Source: Antedon mediterranea
Taxonomy: Eukaryota; Echinodermata; Crinoidea; Comatulida; Antedonidae
Reading direction: 5' to 3'
NCBI RefSeq assembly: GCF_964355755.1
Contig: NC_092674.1
Coordinates: 2,051,001 to 2,115,000, forward strand
Length of the DNA: 64,000 bases
In this document: positions 35,801 through 50,800 of the stretch, piece after piece
Layout of the letters: each line of letters opens with the position of its first letter
How positions within the stretch are numbered: position 1 is the stretch's first letter
Position numbers and translations under genes: made by a program
Notes under the pieces: generated by a model
What the model was told of the DNA's origin: nothing
Seen by the model: the letters and a program-made list of their open reading frames with translations, nothing else
Database searches by the model: none

Positions 35801-38800
35801 ACAATTAAATCAGCATTTACATACATGTATCTACGCAAGTACAGTAGTGAACAAAAGGAGGTTCGGTGAAAATATTTGTGCAATCAATACGAATACAATA
35901 CTACGTACATTTTAATGTCTAAAGCTCTGTCTACACTATCAAACTAATTTGACAAAAAAAGTGTTATGTGCCCAAATATGGTAATGAATTGTTTAAATAT
36001 GGTAGTGATATGTCTAAATATGGTAGTGATATGTCTAAATATGGCAGTGATATGATGTCATCACACATGGGCCGGGCTTAACAGCTTACTACATGTATAC
36101 TAATGTTCTTTTTTGTCAAGAGCAAAAATGTAAATACTGCCCTCTGGAACCTTTCCAAACTTGTAACTTTAAATATTTGTTGTTTGCTGCCCTCATGGGT
36201 GTTTTTTCATTTTTCATTCTCATTGCTTTTGTTGATAACGTTTATTAATGATATTTGAAATCTGAAAATTCCTTTTCAACAAAATTAGTTGGTACCAAGA
36301 ATCTATAAATGTTTGCATGGATTTTTCAGATTCAAAAGTACTTTTGGTGTTTTTTTTTAGTGTTGCCGTATAAAAAATTATGGAATATCAATTTTTAATA
36401 TGGATAATTGGCTCAAAGCAGCAAGGTACAGAAATGAAGATGATTCTAAATCTAATAATTTAAATCTAATATTATATGCAACCTAGTGTAACAAAATATT
36501 AATCTATTTTTATATGTTTGTATATATAATATTCATGCACTACACAATTTTTTAATGTAGTATATTTCACAGAAACCCGTCAAACAATTCATGATATGAT
36601 AGTGATACATACTAAGAATATTTAATTGTCATTTAAAAAATTGTAATAACAAGATTTGTCTTTGTAAAAAACAAAGAAATGTTATCTATCGGTTTTCTGG
36701 TCTGGTTGACTCTCAAAATAAATTGTTGAATGTTTATTATAAAGTTTGTTTTTGCAAGAAGTAGAGCGTTTAATGTTTGTTGAGTTCATTTTTGTTTTAT
36801 TTATGTCAGCTTTTATCAATTTGTATTTTAAGTGGTTGGCAGTTCATGTTGTAAAATAAACATACCTTATCTCCTTCATTGGTTGCTGATAACATTTGAA
36901 ACAGTAGCAGATATTTTTTGAGTGACATCAACAGACAGACAAACGTTATCTCTTCTGATATGATTTGTATTATTAACAACTGTTAAACAACGATGCTTGT
37001 TTAAATTCTAAACATACCCATCTGAGAGTTAGTCATGATTGGTCCTCTGCTTGGCTCTCAAATCATTATTACACCATAATAACTCATAAGGATGTTTTAA
37101 AAAAAATACTTCCACTTTTAATGGAGTTCGGTGAACGAGTCAAACAAATTTATCACCCTTGTGCTTTGAGAAATATTATCTTTGTGTTTTACTGGATGTT
37201 TCATGGTTACTGCACTGGAATCTTCTTCTTGGCTGAGGTGTTGTCTAGGATTGTAGGCCTACTACACTAGTAGCATACCTCTGGCAGCTGACTGCAGCTA
37301 TCATATTCCGAGGGTTCAAGCAGTTGGGTGTACAATCCTATTTTGGAGCTAAGCCTCCATTGGAATAAACAAGTACTGTAGACAACACTGTTTTAATTTG
37401 AGTGAATTTAAAAACCATCTTTGAGATGTTTATAAATGCCTAGTTCCTTTTGAATGCTTAAGACTACTGCTATAAGAGGAGTCATCTATGTGGATTATAC
37501 GTAGAATACCTAGGCCTAGTTGTTTATGTGTAAACACCAACACAGGAGACAAACGCTCATCATTCTATTATGAAAGTAAGTCTGAATTTATATTAAAGTT
37601 TAATCAACTTACCGACTACCAAAAACTAATGGACTTCTGACTTTAAAAAAGCAAGGATTAGAAAAGAGGACTTCTTCATAGTTTTTGGAGTTATGATTAC
37701 ATTTTTAAATAAAAATTAATGGTACATCATTGGGATGATCCCACTAGACTGTACCATTTTCACCTTGGGGTATTCAACTAAAAATTCATCTTTTTGTGTT
37801 GGTTTGCATTTAAATATGTACGATTTATATATATTGTTGGATATGTTGAATTTCGTCATCACAATTGATATTGATAAAAACCAATTGTTTCCACCTTGGT
37901 TTAAATATACAGTATATTTGCCTTCAATATTTATACAAATATATATTTAGAGGTTTAGTAACTAATTTATAATTAATTTCAGCTTTGTGATCACCTTTGT
38001 ACTTGAAATGTGTTTAAATTATTAGTCATAGATAGTTTCCAAGAAGTCAGGTCTGTCATTTTTGTATGAATTAAACCTCCTTATTTATATTATATTATTT
38101 AGACATTTTTGCATTAGTTGTATAGATGCCAAGTTGTAGGTTTCACCTGCTCCTCCATGTGTTTTGGGCTGCTCCTCCGTGTGTTTTGGGCTGCTCCTCC
38201 ATGTGTTTTTGGCTGCTCCTCCATGTGTTTTGGGCTGCTCCTCCATGTGTTTTGGGCTGCTCCTCCATGTGTTTTGGGCTGCTCCTCCGTGTGTTTTGGG
38301 CTGCTCCTCCGTGTGTTTTGGGCTGCTCCTCCATGTGTTTTGGGCTGCTCCTCCGTGTGTTTTGGGCTGCTCCTCCATGTGTTTTGGGTTGCATTTAACT
38401 GTTTATTTTGTCATTTTATTTAAGGGAAAACATTTTTCGGGGGTTTTTTTTATGGAAATGATTAACTTTGTTAAAACTACACTACATGTCCTGATTATGT
38501 TTTTGGGAGAAAATTCATCATCTGATTCTTCTGACTTTCCAACTAAAGCTCTGTTCACAAACTTTATGTGACAAATAAATGTGATGTGCCCATTATATGG
38601 ACATGATGATGTCATATAACTACCATATTTGGGAATATTGCTACCATATTTTGGCCCATCACACTTTTTTGTCACACACACTTTATTAGTGTAGACCGCT
38701 GGTATAGACCATGGACAGAGCTTTAGAATAAAACTTTTCATTTTCTTGCATCATAATCATCTTCAAGTCAATTCTCTTTTGGTAAAGAATATCACTATCT

Positions 38801-41800
38801 TGTTGAATGAAACATATACCTTGTGAAGCGTTCGTTCATCGTCATAGCCTTTGGGAATATTCCATAATGTTTGTTTATTTATAATTATACACTATTCATT
38901 AAAAGAACTCGGGTGTTGAGTAGGAAATTGCTTTCTGGTTAATTGTCTGGAAAAATGAAGACTAGGCAGTAAGAAGGTGTTGAATTCTATAATAATGAGT
39001 TCAGCTGGAATTGTATCATAACAAACTAATTTATTTAAAGATGTATTGTCCCCAAAAACATGAAAAATAAAGATTGATAAAATCAGACTTTGAAATAAGG
39101 TCATTTTGCAGGTTTAATAAAGTTATTCACTTCTGTAGAAAATTATTTTACTTAAAAAGACAAAAGAAACGGTTAATTTTAACCAAAAACCATTGTCTAA
39201 AGTATTTTTTGCTTTCAAATTAATTTTTTTCAGGAAAAAAATGTTGGTTCGATCCAGTTTTTGGTCAAAGTGAATAACTATTATGTGACATTAAAATGGC
39301 ATATTAAAAAAAATTGGAAAAAAAACCCAATGTTGTAGGGGACAATATATCTTTAAACTTTTCATCCTTATTTTTGATGTGGTTCATCTTTATGTGTATA
39401 TTTTAATATTGTATAAATAATTTGACTTTCTTCATATCAAATCAAGACCAGATACAGTAGAATTTTGAAACCATGCTTAAACTACTGTACACTTAAACTA
39501 CTGTACACTTAAACTACTGTACACTTAGGGCCTGTTTCTATTGAAAAATAAAAAAAGAACGGTTTTTTGGAAACCGGTTTCGGCTGTTGTTTATAAATAA
39601 AGATCGCGTTGCAGCTCAATTTTTACTCCAATAAAACCGGTTCCGTCCATGTGCGTTCGTTATGAATGACGTCATTATATACACCACAATGCAGTTCGTT
39701 AGGCGGAAGTGCGATTTGATCGAGGTCATGTTTACTTTTTTTCGCATAGCGCGATCCCCAAGAAATAGCATCCATTTCATCATAGAAGGGGGAATTATTA
39801 CCTGAAACGTTATTGTGGTCCTTGGTTAAAGTATAGGTAGGCCTACGTTGCACCCTCTGATATTGTCAAGTTGAACTCGTCTATTTTTCACACGCTTTAC
39901 AATATTCTTAAAAACATGTAGGCCTATTAATTATACGCGAGTCTTTCTTCCGACTCCCGACAAGTCCCCTCATCTTCTTTCCTTCACATATTTTTTACGA
40001 ACCTCGTAATAGCATCGGTCAACATTTTTTAGTTAAATAAAATACTCACTATCTAGAGAAATAAAAATGACTTAGGCCTAGGTCCTATCGCGCGAGTTTG
40101 ACTGCGAGTTGACCGCAATCATCCCAGTGCAGCAGACTGCAGAGTTCAGTTTTGGGGTCAAATTGAGACCGCGATTGTGTTGCAGCTAAAAATTGCTCCG
40201 CGGAAACCGGTTTCAGAACGGTTCTTTGCGATCGAGACCGCAATCAATTGGGGTTTTTGAAACCGTTTTTAAGATCGGTTCTTTTTTGTGGTTTTTTGTG
40301 GGGACCCATTTCTGCTGGCAAGAAAAAACGGTTCTTGAAAAGAACGGTATTCAAAACCGTATTCTCTGCTCTATAGAAACAGGCCCTTAAACTAGAAAGA
40401 GAGATGATAAATGTGAGATTGATGAGTCACGGGAGACAACAGATTATTAATAAATCAAACTACAGCATTATGATAGTTTTATTTACTAAAGTGGTACAGT
40501 TACAGTACAATACAAGATACAAGATTTATAATATGATAGAGATATCATATTTATTGGGTTTTTTTTCGTGATGCTATAAATAATACAGTATACAAATTAT
40601 AAAAAACAGACAAAACCTAAAAACAATTAAAACATTATGTATTGCACAAGGAACCATTTTATTCATTCTTTTCATTATCTTCTATTGATATACAAAATAA
40701 AACAATTAGATCAAAACTTAGAGATTAAAATGAAATAGTACCTGTATTACAGTACATGGTTGTTGTGGGTGAATGAATTTCTTAATCTATTAGTACTATA
40801 TTTTTTACAATAAAGTAGAGAGTAGAAATACTTATAGGTTGGAAATGAAAAGTTGGGTTTTGGATATATAATATTATTAGTATCTGAACTGTTTAAACAT
40901 AGTATTCTTTTCTTTACAGGATCTCCAGGATCAACGAATTCAGCCAACAAAGGAGCGTCGCCCTCATCGAACGAAGAAAAATCGCAGTACCATGCTCAGG
41001 TACAGTATAAACATCAAAATTCCATTTCTAAACTTAATGAATTAAATCAGGTAGAACAAAGTATTTATACTTAATGCTTAAACATTGTGAACTCATTACA
41101 ATATTTTTTTGAGAAAATAATGATAAAATAATGTAAATATTAGATTTGAAATTGATAGTTTTGTGACAACTAAAATCCTTTGTATTGTACTCGTACATAA
41201 TTTACTAGATGTACGAAGCGTGCACGGAATAAAATTATCCCGATTGCAAATGAACCTTAGCGAGTGTAATGCTAACATTTCTTAGGCCTGTGTAAAGGAT
41301 TAATAGGAAGACAGATGTTGTACTAAAGAATGCATAGCTAGCTCAGCCTACAGCTGGCTCACAATAACTTGTTTACATCATCTCATTAAAACATTGTAAG
41401 CGTCGGATTCATTGGCTTTATTCCGCTCTTGATTGTCGGTTTTAACAAGGTTTCTATTGCTTCAGACCCAAACCATTGTGCTTTTTGATTTTGAATTGAA
41501 TATATTGGAAAATTCAGCATGAGTATCTAGTATACTTGAATTTGAAAGATCTTAATACTGGTTTTAAATTGAAACTGCATCTTGTTGAAGTTTTGGTAAA
41601 TGATTTTGAATTCAATATCTGGTCATAATCAGCGTGGAGTCTTGCATACTGTACTTAAATTTAAATATTCTAATCTTAAAATCTGATGCTTAAAAGACCA
41701 CCATATTACTGGATTTATGGGGCCGTGTTTATCTTACAGAAGGTGCCAAAAAAAATATGTAAGTTTTCCTAATTTTGAAAATTGAAATAATATTGATATG

Positions 41801-44800
41801 ATTTTTGTTTTATTTTATGAATAATTGTTTTTTCTTTCTTGCAGGTCATAGAAAGTTTAATTGAAACTGAGAAGCAACATTATAATGATATACAAAATTT
41901 ATTGACAAATATTTTAAAACCGTTAGAAGCTACAGAGAAGTAAGTCATAACTTTATTCATTTATTTTTCTGTTACATAATTGTGTCATTTATGCTTGGGT
42001 AAACACATAAAAAATCAACTCCTAGAGAATTAAAACAAACTCCAAAATTAATGTGTGACTAACATATGTTCTCAGAAAGATCTATTTCGTGCCTAGCCTA
42101 CCTGGATAAACCAACAATAGCCCATGCTCTCCAGAAGGAGGGCATTAATAAACTGTTAAAATTCTTTGAGCACCCCTCTACCATGGACCTAGTTTATAGG
42201 TCCATGCCTCTACCATATCGTTTCCATTCATATACTGTTTGCTAATTCTTGTTCTTTTTACTTGGTTGTGTAGGCTAAGCCCAGTTGAATATGCCACTTT
42301 AAAAGGCAACATCGACAAGTTCTTGCCCTTCCATCAATCACTCAAGAAAGTTATCGAAGAAAACGCACTGTAAGTAAAATGCAATATAAATTCTTTATGT
42401 GCTGTCTAGGTTTTTATACATACATTTTTTTGGCAATATTGTTTTTTTTTACACAAAATTTGGCCACTAGTTGTAAACCTGGTCAGTATTTTTGTATAAT
42501 TTAGAAATAAAGAGGATAATAATAAAATCCAACATTGGTACTTGGATATTAAAATAAATATGTATTCTGGTTAGTTTACATTAGATATAGATTACAAACA
42601 TATGAATTCTATTACAACTGGAATACCCTGTACTGTACATGCTAAACTGGACAAATTAAAAAACAAATTGAAATGATGGTTAGTTTTGAGACTGTATAGT
42701 ATTAGTCTCAGCGAAAGACCAAAAGGAAAACCACAAAAAAACATGGATGACAAACCTCAAAAAGGAAAGAAAACCTTTCACATGCTTTCTGATAAACGTA
42801 CTGAGTGGTGAACACAAGTGAGACGCACAATGTCTAACAACTATTAGTGTTTAAGATGATGAAGATGATAATATTAGTAGAGTGTTGATATATTATTGAT
42901 AGTACATTAGTTCTGAAAAGAACTGTTGAGTTCCTCGACATTTCAATCAATAGGGTTTGATCGTCCTCAGGAGTGAGAATTTAGAGTAAGGTGCTTAATA
43001 ATTATTCTCTATTCAACTCATATAATGCACAAGTAAAACAAAAGAACCTGTAATTACATTTTGCTTACAGAGTTATAGTCTCTCGAAAGATGAGAAGAAA
43101 GTAAGTCTATTCATATCAAGCTTTTTGTATCATTATTTTATATATTTTTATTATATATAAGCTCTGTTCACACTATAAAACTTATATGGTACTGATATGA
43201 TGTCATCATATCCATATATGGGCACATTGCATTTTTTTCCACATAACGTTTAATAGTGTAGACAGAGCTTTAGTGTTCACCCCTTCCAATATCAATGTAC
43301 AAAACTATTTTTCCAATATTGTAGCACAACAGGGTTTTTGCACATGAAAGCATTTTTTCTAGAAAGATCAGCCTGATTGATATTAATTTGTTTATTGGTG
43401 CAAGAAAAGTAAAATTTAAACCTTAGTCAAGATATTTCTGACCTATGCTATTACAGTGTGTCTACCTAATTTTCTCTAAAATTTAGTTAAAATGTAGTGG
43501 CAAAAAAAAATTAGACTAAAAAGATTTAGAATAAATTTACCAGAAACATTCCAAAATTACCATAAGTTCTAAAAAGATCAAAATCAATCATTTTCCTATG
43601 CTTATATATACCGTACTGACGCGGGTATAAGCCCACCCCCCTCGAACATGAAATCACGTCAAGTTTGGGGGGTGGGCTTATACCCGAGGATCCAAAAATG
43701 CAGATCGTCAAAAACAGCACATGTACACTGTGTATTCCACCATGCGAGCGAGCGCCCTCACGTGTACGACGTTGACTCTAAATACACGAGGTGTAGAGTG
43801 TCGGAAAATTAAGTTTATAGTTCGTGTAATTAATATCGTAGAATATCTTATTTTAAACATCAATTTAACAAGAATTTATCAAGCAGAAAAGCAAGTATAC
43901 AATGTTCGTTAAATAGAAATGTACCAAAGAAATTTAATAAGCTTGTTTATGGCAGCCGATACCAAATAGTGGTTTTCCCGTTTTGGCGACTTGTAGCGTC
44001 GTGTGTGAAGCGATCTTCGACCGCGATGGAGTGTAAACAAAACAGGACCGCTAGGCCTCATATGGCCTAGCGTATATTAGCCTAGCTTGGTTATGATCAA
44101 AGGTAGGTGTATTCGGTGTATGGACGTCGCCAAATACAAAATAATGTATTACGACACGCACTGTTGATCTTCGAATTAATGGGTGGGCTTATACCCGAGT
44201 GCCTCATTTTTCATGAAAATTAGTCAAAAGTCGGGGGTGGGCTTATACCCGAGTATGGGCTTATACCCGCGTCAGTACGGTAAATATAATGGTCTTTTCT
44301 TTATCCTTAATCGTTATCAGCAGTCAAAGTTTATTTGTATTTTAGTTGTAAAATGTTTATTTGGTTATTGTCAACATTGTGGCATGCTGTGTTATACGTT
44401 GTACATAAGCTCCCTTACCACTTGCATTTTTAGCGTTTTCTCGTCTTTTCTACCAATAGATTTTTTAAATTCCTAGTGCATCACATTTTAGGCCACAGCA
44501 TGACTACTTCACCTCAAATTCTATACTTTTGTATTTATGCAGCTAAACAGAATTTACTAAATGCGGCCTAATCCTAAACTCAACTCAAACCAAACTAGAA
44601 ACCGGGAAAAAAAAAAAAAAAATTTGACTTGGTTTAATCCTCTTCAGCTCTGTCTATACTATCAAACTAGTTTGACAAAAAAAAAGTGATGTGCCCAAAT
44701 ATGGTAGTGATATGCTTAAATATGGTGGTAATGATATGACATCATCATGTCCATAAATATATATATCACTGTTTTTTTCACATAAAGTTTGATAGTGTGG

Positions 44801-47800
44801 ACAGAGCTTAAGAAGACCAGAATTGTTGTATTCGCATTGGTTGTATACCCAGGGATCCCAAATTCTATTGTGCCACTTAAAGGCAGTTGCAACAACAGAG
44901 GAAATCATTGAATTGTCTTCCACGCCATCAAATATTTGCTTTTAGTTGAGTTGAGAACCTGCTCAGTTTAAACGAAAATTAAATGCACCTAATTTTAAAG
45001 CAACATTTTGCCATCACTACTGACACACTTTAAGTAATGCCCAGGCTAAATTCTGCTTTACTGCACAAAAGCATTCAACTCCATTGGTTCAGAAAATGAG
45101 CGTAGAATTCTGAGTTGATTAATAGTTGTGTTGTGGTATTTCAGATGAGAAAATTTAAATTTTTACTTTTTGGTTATGTTCTCCCCTTGAAGGGAAAAAG
45201 GCCTACGCCGGTTCATCCAGGTAAGCTAGTCACTAATAAATAGACCATGATTTTTTTTTTATGACTTTGTCAGAAAAAATAGGTTTTTAGAATTTGCTGA
45301 GCTGATTTGATTTAGTTTATTTAACAGTTAGACTATTCCATTAAGAAAAAAAAAAATCTTCTATTAGTATTACACTAAGTACACCGACCAAACTTAAATA
45401 CCCACTAAGCTTGAATTTACTATGTTAAGTACATTCTCATAGTGAGCAAGGCATTGTACTGTACATGCTGATTGTGAACAAATTGTGCTCACCAAAAAAA
45501 TCAAATGCACCAAATTCTGTAGTGTAACTGTGTCTCCACCGTCTGTCCAGTATCTAAAGCTCTGTCTACACTATTAAACTAGTTTGACAAAGAAAGTGTG
45601 ATGTGCCCAAATATGGTATTGGTATGACAACATCGTGTCCATATATGGGCAGTTTGACAGTGTAGACAGAGCTTTAGGTAAATACAGTCACATGTGATCA
45701 CATGTGACACCCTAATGATAATAGGAAAGTTACAGATACAGTAATGATAATCGGCTAGCACGTGAACAGGATGTTGATTCATATTGTGAACAGTGTTGCA
45801 TGTGCTACACCTTGTTTTAATATACAGTATTGTATTTTCCAATTTTAATTGTAATTTTCATATCTATTTTATTTAAATGCTGCATGAAATTTTTTTAAGT
45901 ACTGGTTCTTTGATTTTTTGTGTTAAACTGTTTTTGTAGTTTTTATCATTAAAAAAAACAAAAATAATTCATATAAAAAAAAATAGTGTATTTAAATAAA
46001 CAAATAGCAAATAGCTAAAGCTCCACACTATCAAATTTTATGTGACAAAAAAAATGTGATGTGCCCATATATGGAAGTGATATGCACAAATATTGTAGTG
46101 ATATGACATCATCATGTCCATATATGGGACATCACATTTTTTTGTCACATACATTTGATAGTGCAGACAGAGATTAACATGTATTCTTCTAGTCACAGCA
46201 AACGTCCCCTTAACATGTATTGCCTCGTTTCACAAAAAAAGTTTTTCCTTAATACTAAGGGATTCCCCTGAATAAAGGTGTCCCGAACACCAGTTGTTTT
46301 ATTTGTTTGAACATTAATAATACTGTCATGTTCTATTGCTACATTCTAATTTGTGCCGCATTGCTTTTCTTTCAGATCAGACACAAAACAACGAATAGGA
46401 CAGTGTTTTATCAAAGCAGCAGCTGACTACAAGGCTATCTATTCAACTTATTGTGCAAATCATCCCAAAGCAGTTGCTGTACTTACGCAACATGGGTAAA
46501 ATAGTTTTTAATCATTTCAGCCACATTCAAATTTAGCGATAACCCGGTATACAGTAGCCGAGAAGTTAAACCAGGGGTAGTTCAAACCAAATCCAAGGTA
46601 TAAGGCTCTCCTCAACCATAGTCCTGATGCTAGAGTAAGGTTTACCCCCAGTGTTCTGGTACATCTTAGCCCTTGTGGTGTGGACAGAAAAGAGAACCAT
46701 TTGGTGGTAGCTCTACATAAAGAGATCTGTAGAAAGAATAAAATTTGTTTTATTTGTAACATGTTTTGGGCTACTGTACTTACATGTATGTGGGCTAGTT
46801 AGATCTGATAAAATGAAAAATCAAGGCAACAAGTTATCATTCTGTACTAGCGTATTATGGCAAAAAACTACGGTAGAATTATCTTAAACAGCAATCTACT
46901 ATACTAATGAGTCTTTTTTTCGAATTATTCCTTAACTAGTATTAAGCTCTGTCTACACTATAAAACTAGTTTGACCAAAAAAAAGTGTGATTTGCCCAAA
47001 TATGGTAGGGATATGCCCAAATATAGTAGTGACGTCACATCATCATGTCCATATATGGGCACATAAAGTTTAAATCTGCCCAATTTACATTTATGTTCTA
47101 CTTTTTGAAAGAGAATTCTGCAAAAATCTTTTGAAATGTTGTTTATGCTTTAGGATAGGTTGATATAATGACAATCTAATTGAATGTGAGCCATCATTTT
47201 ATATCCTAAATTCCTGATAGCTTTTGCTCCTGTTGATTTAATGTGCTATCTGTACGTCAATAAATCTTACAACATCTTGTGCTCGGTCTACTGCTCTGGA
47301 TGACCATGGAGGTATGAATACCTCCATGGGATGACACAAGAGAAAAATTTACAGAGTTAGAAACAGTTGATTGTTTGTTCAATTCCGACATTAGGACTAC
47401 TGTAATAACTTTTGAACAAATATGTAATAAAACATACACCGCTTCTTGTCATTAGTGATAGATTTTGAAATAAAGACCTTTGTGTTTTTGATTTATTGTT
47501 TCATGGTTGTAAATTGTTTAATTTATTACCAAAAAAAGTATCTACTGCCCTCTATTTCCTTTATTTCTTTAAAATTGTGAAGGTTTAAAGCCCTGTCTAC
47601 ACTATATAAACTAGTTTGACAAAAAAAAAGTGTGGTGTGCCCAAATATGGTAGTGATATGCTTAAATATAGTAGTGATATGACATCATCATGTCCATATA
47701 TGGGCACATTTTTTTGTCACATAAAGTTTGATAGTGTAAACAGAACTTTAAATAAACAAATATTTTATATTCAATTATTTCATTAAATTCTAGGGATGAG

Positions 47801-50800
47801 CTTGGAAAATATATGGAAAGCAAGGGAGAATCACTGATGAATTTAACAACAGGTTTGAGTAATCCCTTCCGATGGATGGACCAGTATACAAACGCATTAA
47901 GAGAACTAGAAAGACATACAGCAGTAAGTGATATATAAAACACGCATTTGAAGGTCGATGACCTTATTGTATATTTTTCTCTTGACCTTATTCCGTAATT
48001 CAATTAAATTTTATTCAATTTATTCAAAGTTATCTCCAAGATGGAGCAGAGAAATTTATATATTTTTTGTATTTCATTCGATATTATATACAATATCTTA
48101 CCAAGTAAAGTCCTACTATAGGTCTGGTACAAACAAAATTTGAACAAACTTAAGCTCTGTCTACACCATCAAACTTTATGTGTAACAAATAAATGAGATG
48201 TGCCCATATATAGACATAATGACATAATATCACTACCATAAATGGGCACATCACATAAAATTTGATACTGTAGACAGAGCTTAAGACAGAGGAGAGAAAA
48301 GTTTATACTGTATCTTTATATCTTCCCAAGTATAGTCTTTGGGCACAACATTTGGATAAACTTAGATTATACTCAGAATGCATTAGTAATGCATTGACCA
48401 AAGTATTGTGCAATAAAAATGTATAATATCATAAATAAGTAATTATAATAGTGACCTTCATGTGACCAAACTCATAAGCCATACAAACTATACTATATTC
48501 AACTATCTTATGAAATAATTCACATTAACCATTCATATTCGACATAGTCACGTTTATTGTATTTCCTATTCCTAGTATAATTTAGCCACAACTTTCAATA
48601 ATTTCTTTTACTTTGTAATGTTTATCAATCACATACAGTATGTGCCTTTTTTTCATGTTCTTCTCTCTCTCCATGTCAAATGAATTTCCTTTTGATTTAT
48701 AGGTTGGCCAGTCTGACAGGATTGACGTGACGACGGCGGTTTCTGTCTACACAGATATAGCTGTGAGTTTAACAATTATTTCATTTATTTTTAATTATTA
48801 GTTAATGTAAATCTCTGTCTACAATATCAAACTGTATGTGACATGTAATGTGACCATACTGTATATGGACATGATGATGTCATATTACTACCATATTTGG
48901 GCACAACACACTTTTTTTTGGTCAAACTAGTTTGATAGTGTGGACAGAATTTAGAATACTGTATTTTATGCCACTAACCTATTACCAATCATGTACAAGA
49001 TCTCACACAAATGTAAACCAAGGTCATAAAATAAATGCTAGTGTATTATACACCTTGATGATGCTATAACTATTTTATATTTTACATTATTAAATAATTA
49101 CTTTTCTTTTTAGAAATTTTGTAAACAACTCAGGAAAAGAAAAGAAATGGAGTATGATATAATGACAGGAACAATACAAGGATGGGAAGGAGAAGTGAGT
49201 AAAGTAAAACATCTGACTAATATAGTAATGATAAGCCCAAATATGGTAGTGATATGCCCAAATATGGTAGTGATATGCCCAAATATGGTAGTGATATGCC
49301 CAAATATGGTAGTGATATGCCCAAATATGGTAGTGATATGCGATCATCATGTCCATATATGGGCACATCACATTTTCTTTGGTACCAACCCACTTTTAAA
49401 TTGTAAATTCTCATTTACAATTTTCTGGAAAACTAATAAATATAGGTTAAACCACTGTATTTTGTTTATCTGTTACAAACTTAGTCCCCACTTGGAGTTA
49501 ACGCAAGGACGTAAGCATGCGGCAATTAATTTGAACAATCACGATGGATAATCCAAACTGTCGCTTGTTTTTGATCAACAACTTAAGCTCTATCTACGCT
49601 ATCAAACTAGTGTGATGTGCCCAAATACGATAGTGATATGCCCAAATATGGTAGTGATATGTATGTATATACATCTTCATTTCCATATATGGGCACATCA
49701 CATTTTTTGTCACATTGCGTTGAACCTAAGCTGTTGTGTTGCGTCCAAGTTTGAACCAAGCTACCTTATTATCTATTCTATAAGAGTCAATACTGCCAAG
49801 AAGCAGATTTAGCTGAGAAAAAAATATTAACTAGTTATAATATTTGGAGCATGATATTGCAAAACTATTGGCTCCTGTTGCAATAAAGTATATCTAATCT
49901 AACAATAGGTTTATGCATTCTCTCAAGTGTATTAACTATTTAATTAAATTGATGTACTGAACTTTAAAACAATGCAATCAAGGCTTATCAGATTCTATTT
50001 CAAAAGTTTGACTATAGATTAGTTTAGCTTGTTACCTCTAGACAATATATGACTAGACGAATAATAAAACATTGGATTCCATGTCATGCTGACTGGTCAA
50101 GCATGAAATTTATGCGCATTTATTTCAATTTGTTCTGGGTAATTGACCAATCATCTTGCATCATTTGCATCACTTTTAAATGTTGTAACTCAACTATGTT
50201 AAATACTAATTATTGTGTTATAATATTTTTCCTCCAAAGTATTTCAATTTATTTGGCTCCTATTTAAATATTTTAAAGTTTAAACTTTCTTCAATGAATA
50301 TATATTTCTAGTTTTTCAACTAAATTATTTTCAGTTCCACCTTTTTATTTAGTGTCAACAAAAGTAACCTAAAATCTATAAGTATTTTTATTGTTGTTTC
50401 GGCAAACAAACAAGCTAATAACTTTTCTGCGGAAAGGGGTAACAAAGATAAAACAATGTGCCATTCTAACAAATATGAATTTAACAGGGACTTCGGAGAC
50501 TTTTAAATACCTTTCGACCAGTTTAAATATGTTACATAGCATGTTGGATCATGGTTGGATGATAAAACCAGAAATGAGATATCTACTGTTCCCATGTTGA
50601 ATTTTTTTGTCAAAACATATTTGTCCGAAACTAAACTAAATACAACAACAAGCACTTTAACAATACAAATTTGAGTAAAAAATTCTTTCTTTTGTATAAA
50701 ATAAAATAAAATACTGTTGGTATTCTCTACCAGTTGTGTGACCTCCATATCACTACCCATTATTAATGGATGAGTTATTTTAGAGACAATTCTATGCTAT

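Larger units (their letters stand above)
27014..40919 (+). other. Large first coding intron of the PIX gene
   Basis: 13.9 kb between the SH3 exon and the next coding exon (27013 to 40920). No further coding exon was recognised. It contains four tandem arrays, four kinds of mobile element and long AT-rich stretches (28500-31465 and 36100-38100) without recognisable features. Confidence 0.8.

Noticed and set aside
38085-38571. Overlapping open frames of 83-135 codons on both strands
   Set aside because: They are all translations of the 22-bp minisatellite, whose length permits open reading in several frames.
43721-43912. Open frames inside both 670-bp elements
   Set aside because: The reading frames differ between the two copies by frameshifts and show no transposase motif.
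49147-49551. 134-codon plus-strand open frame
   Set aside because: It is the PIX exon 49114-49194 running on through its donor into the 21-bp MITE array.
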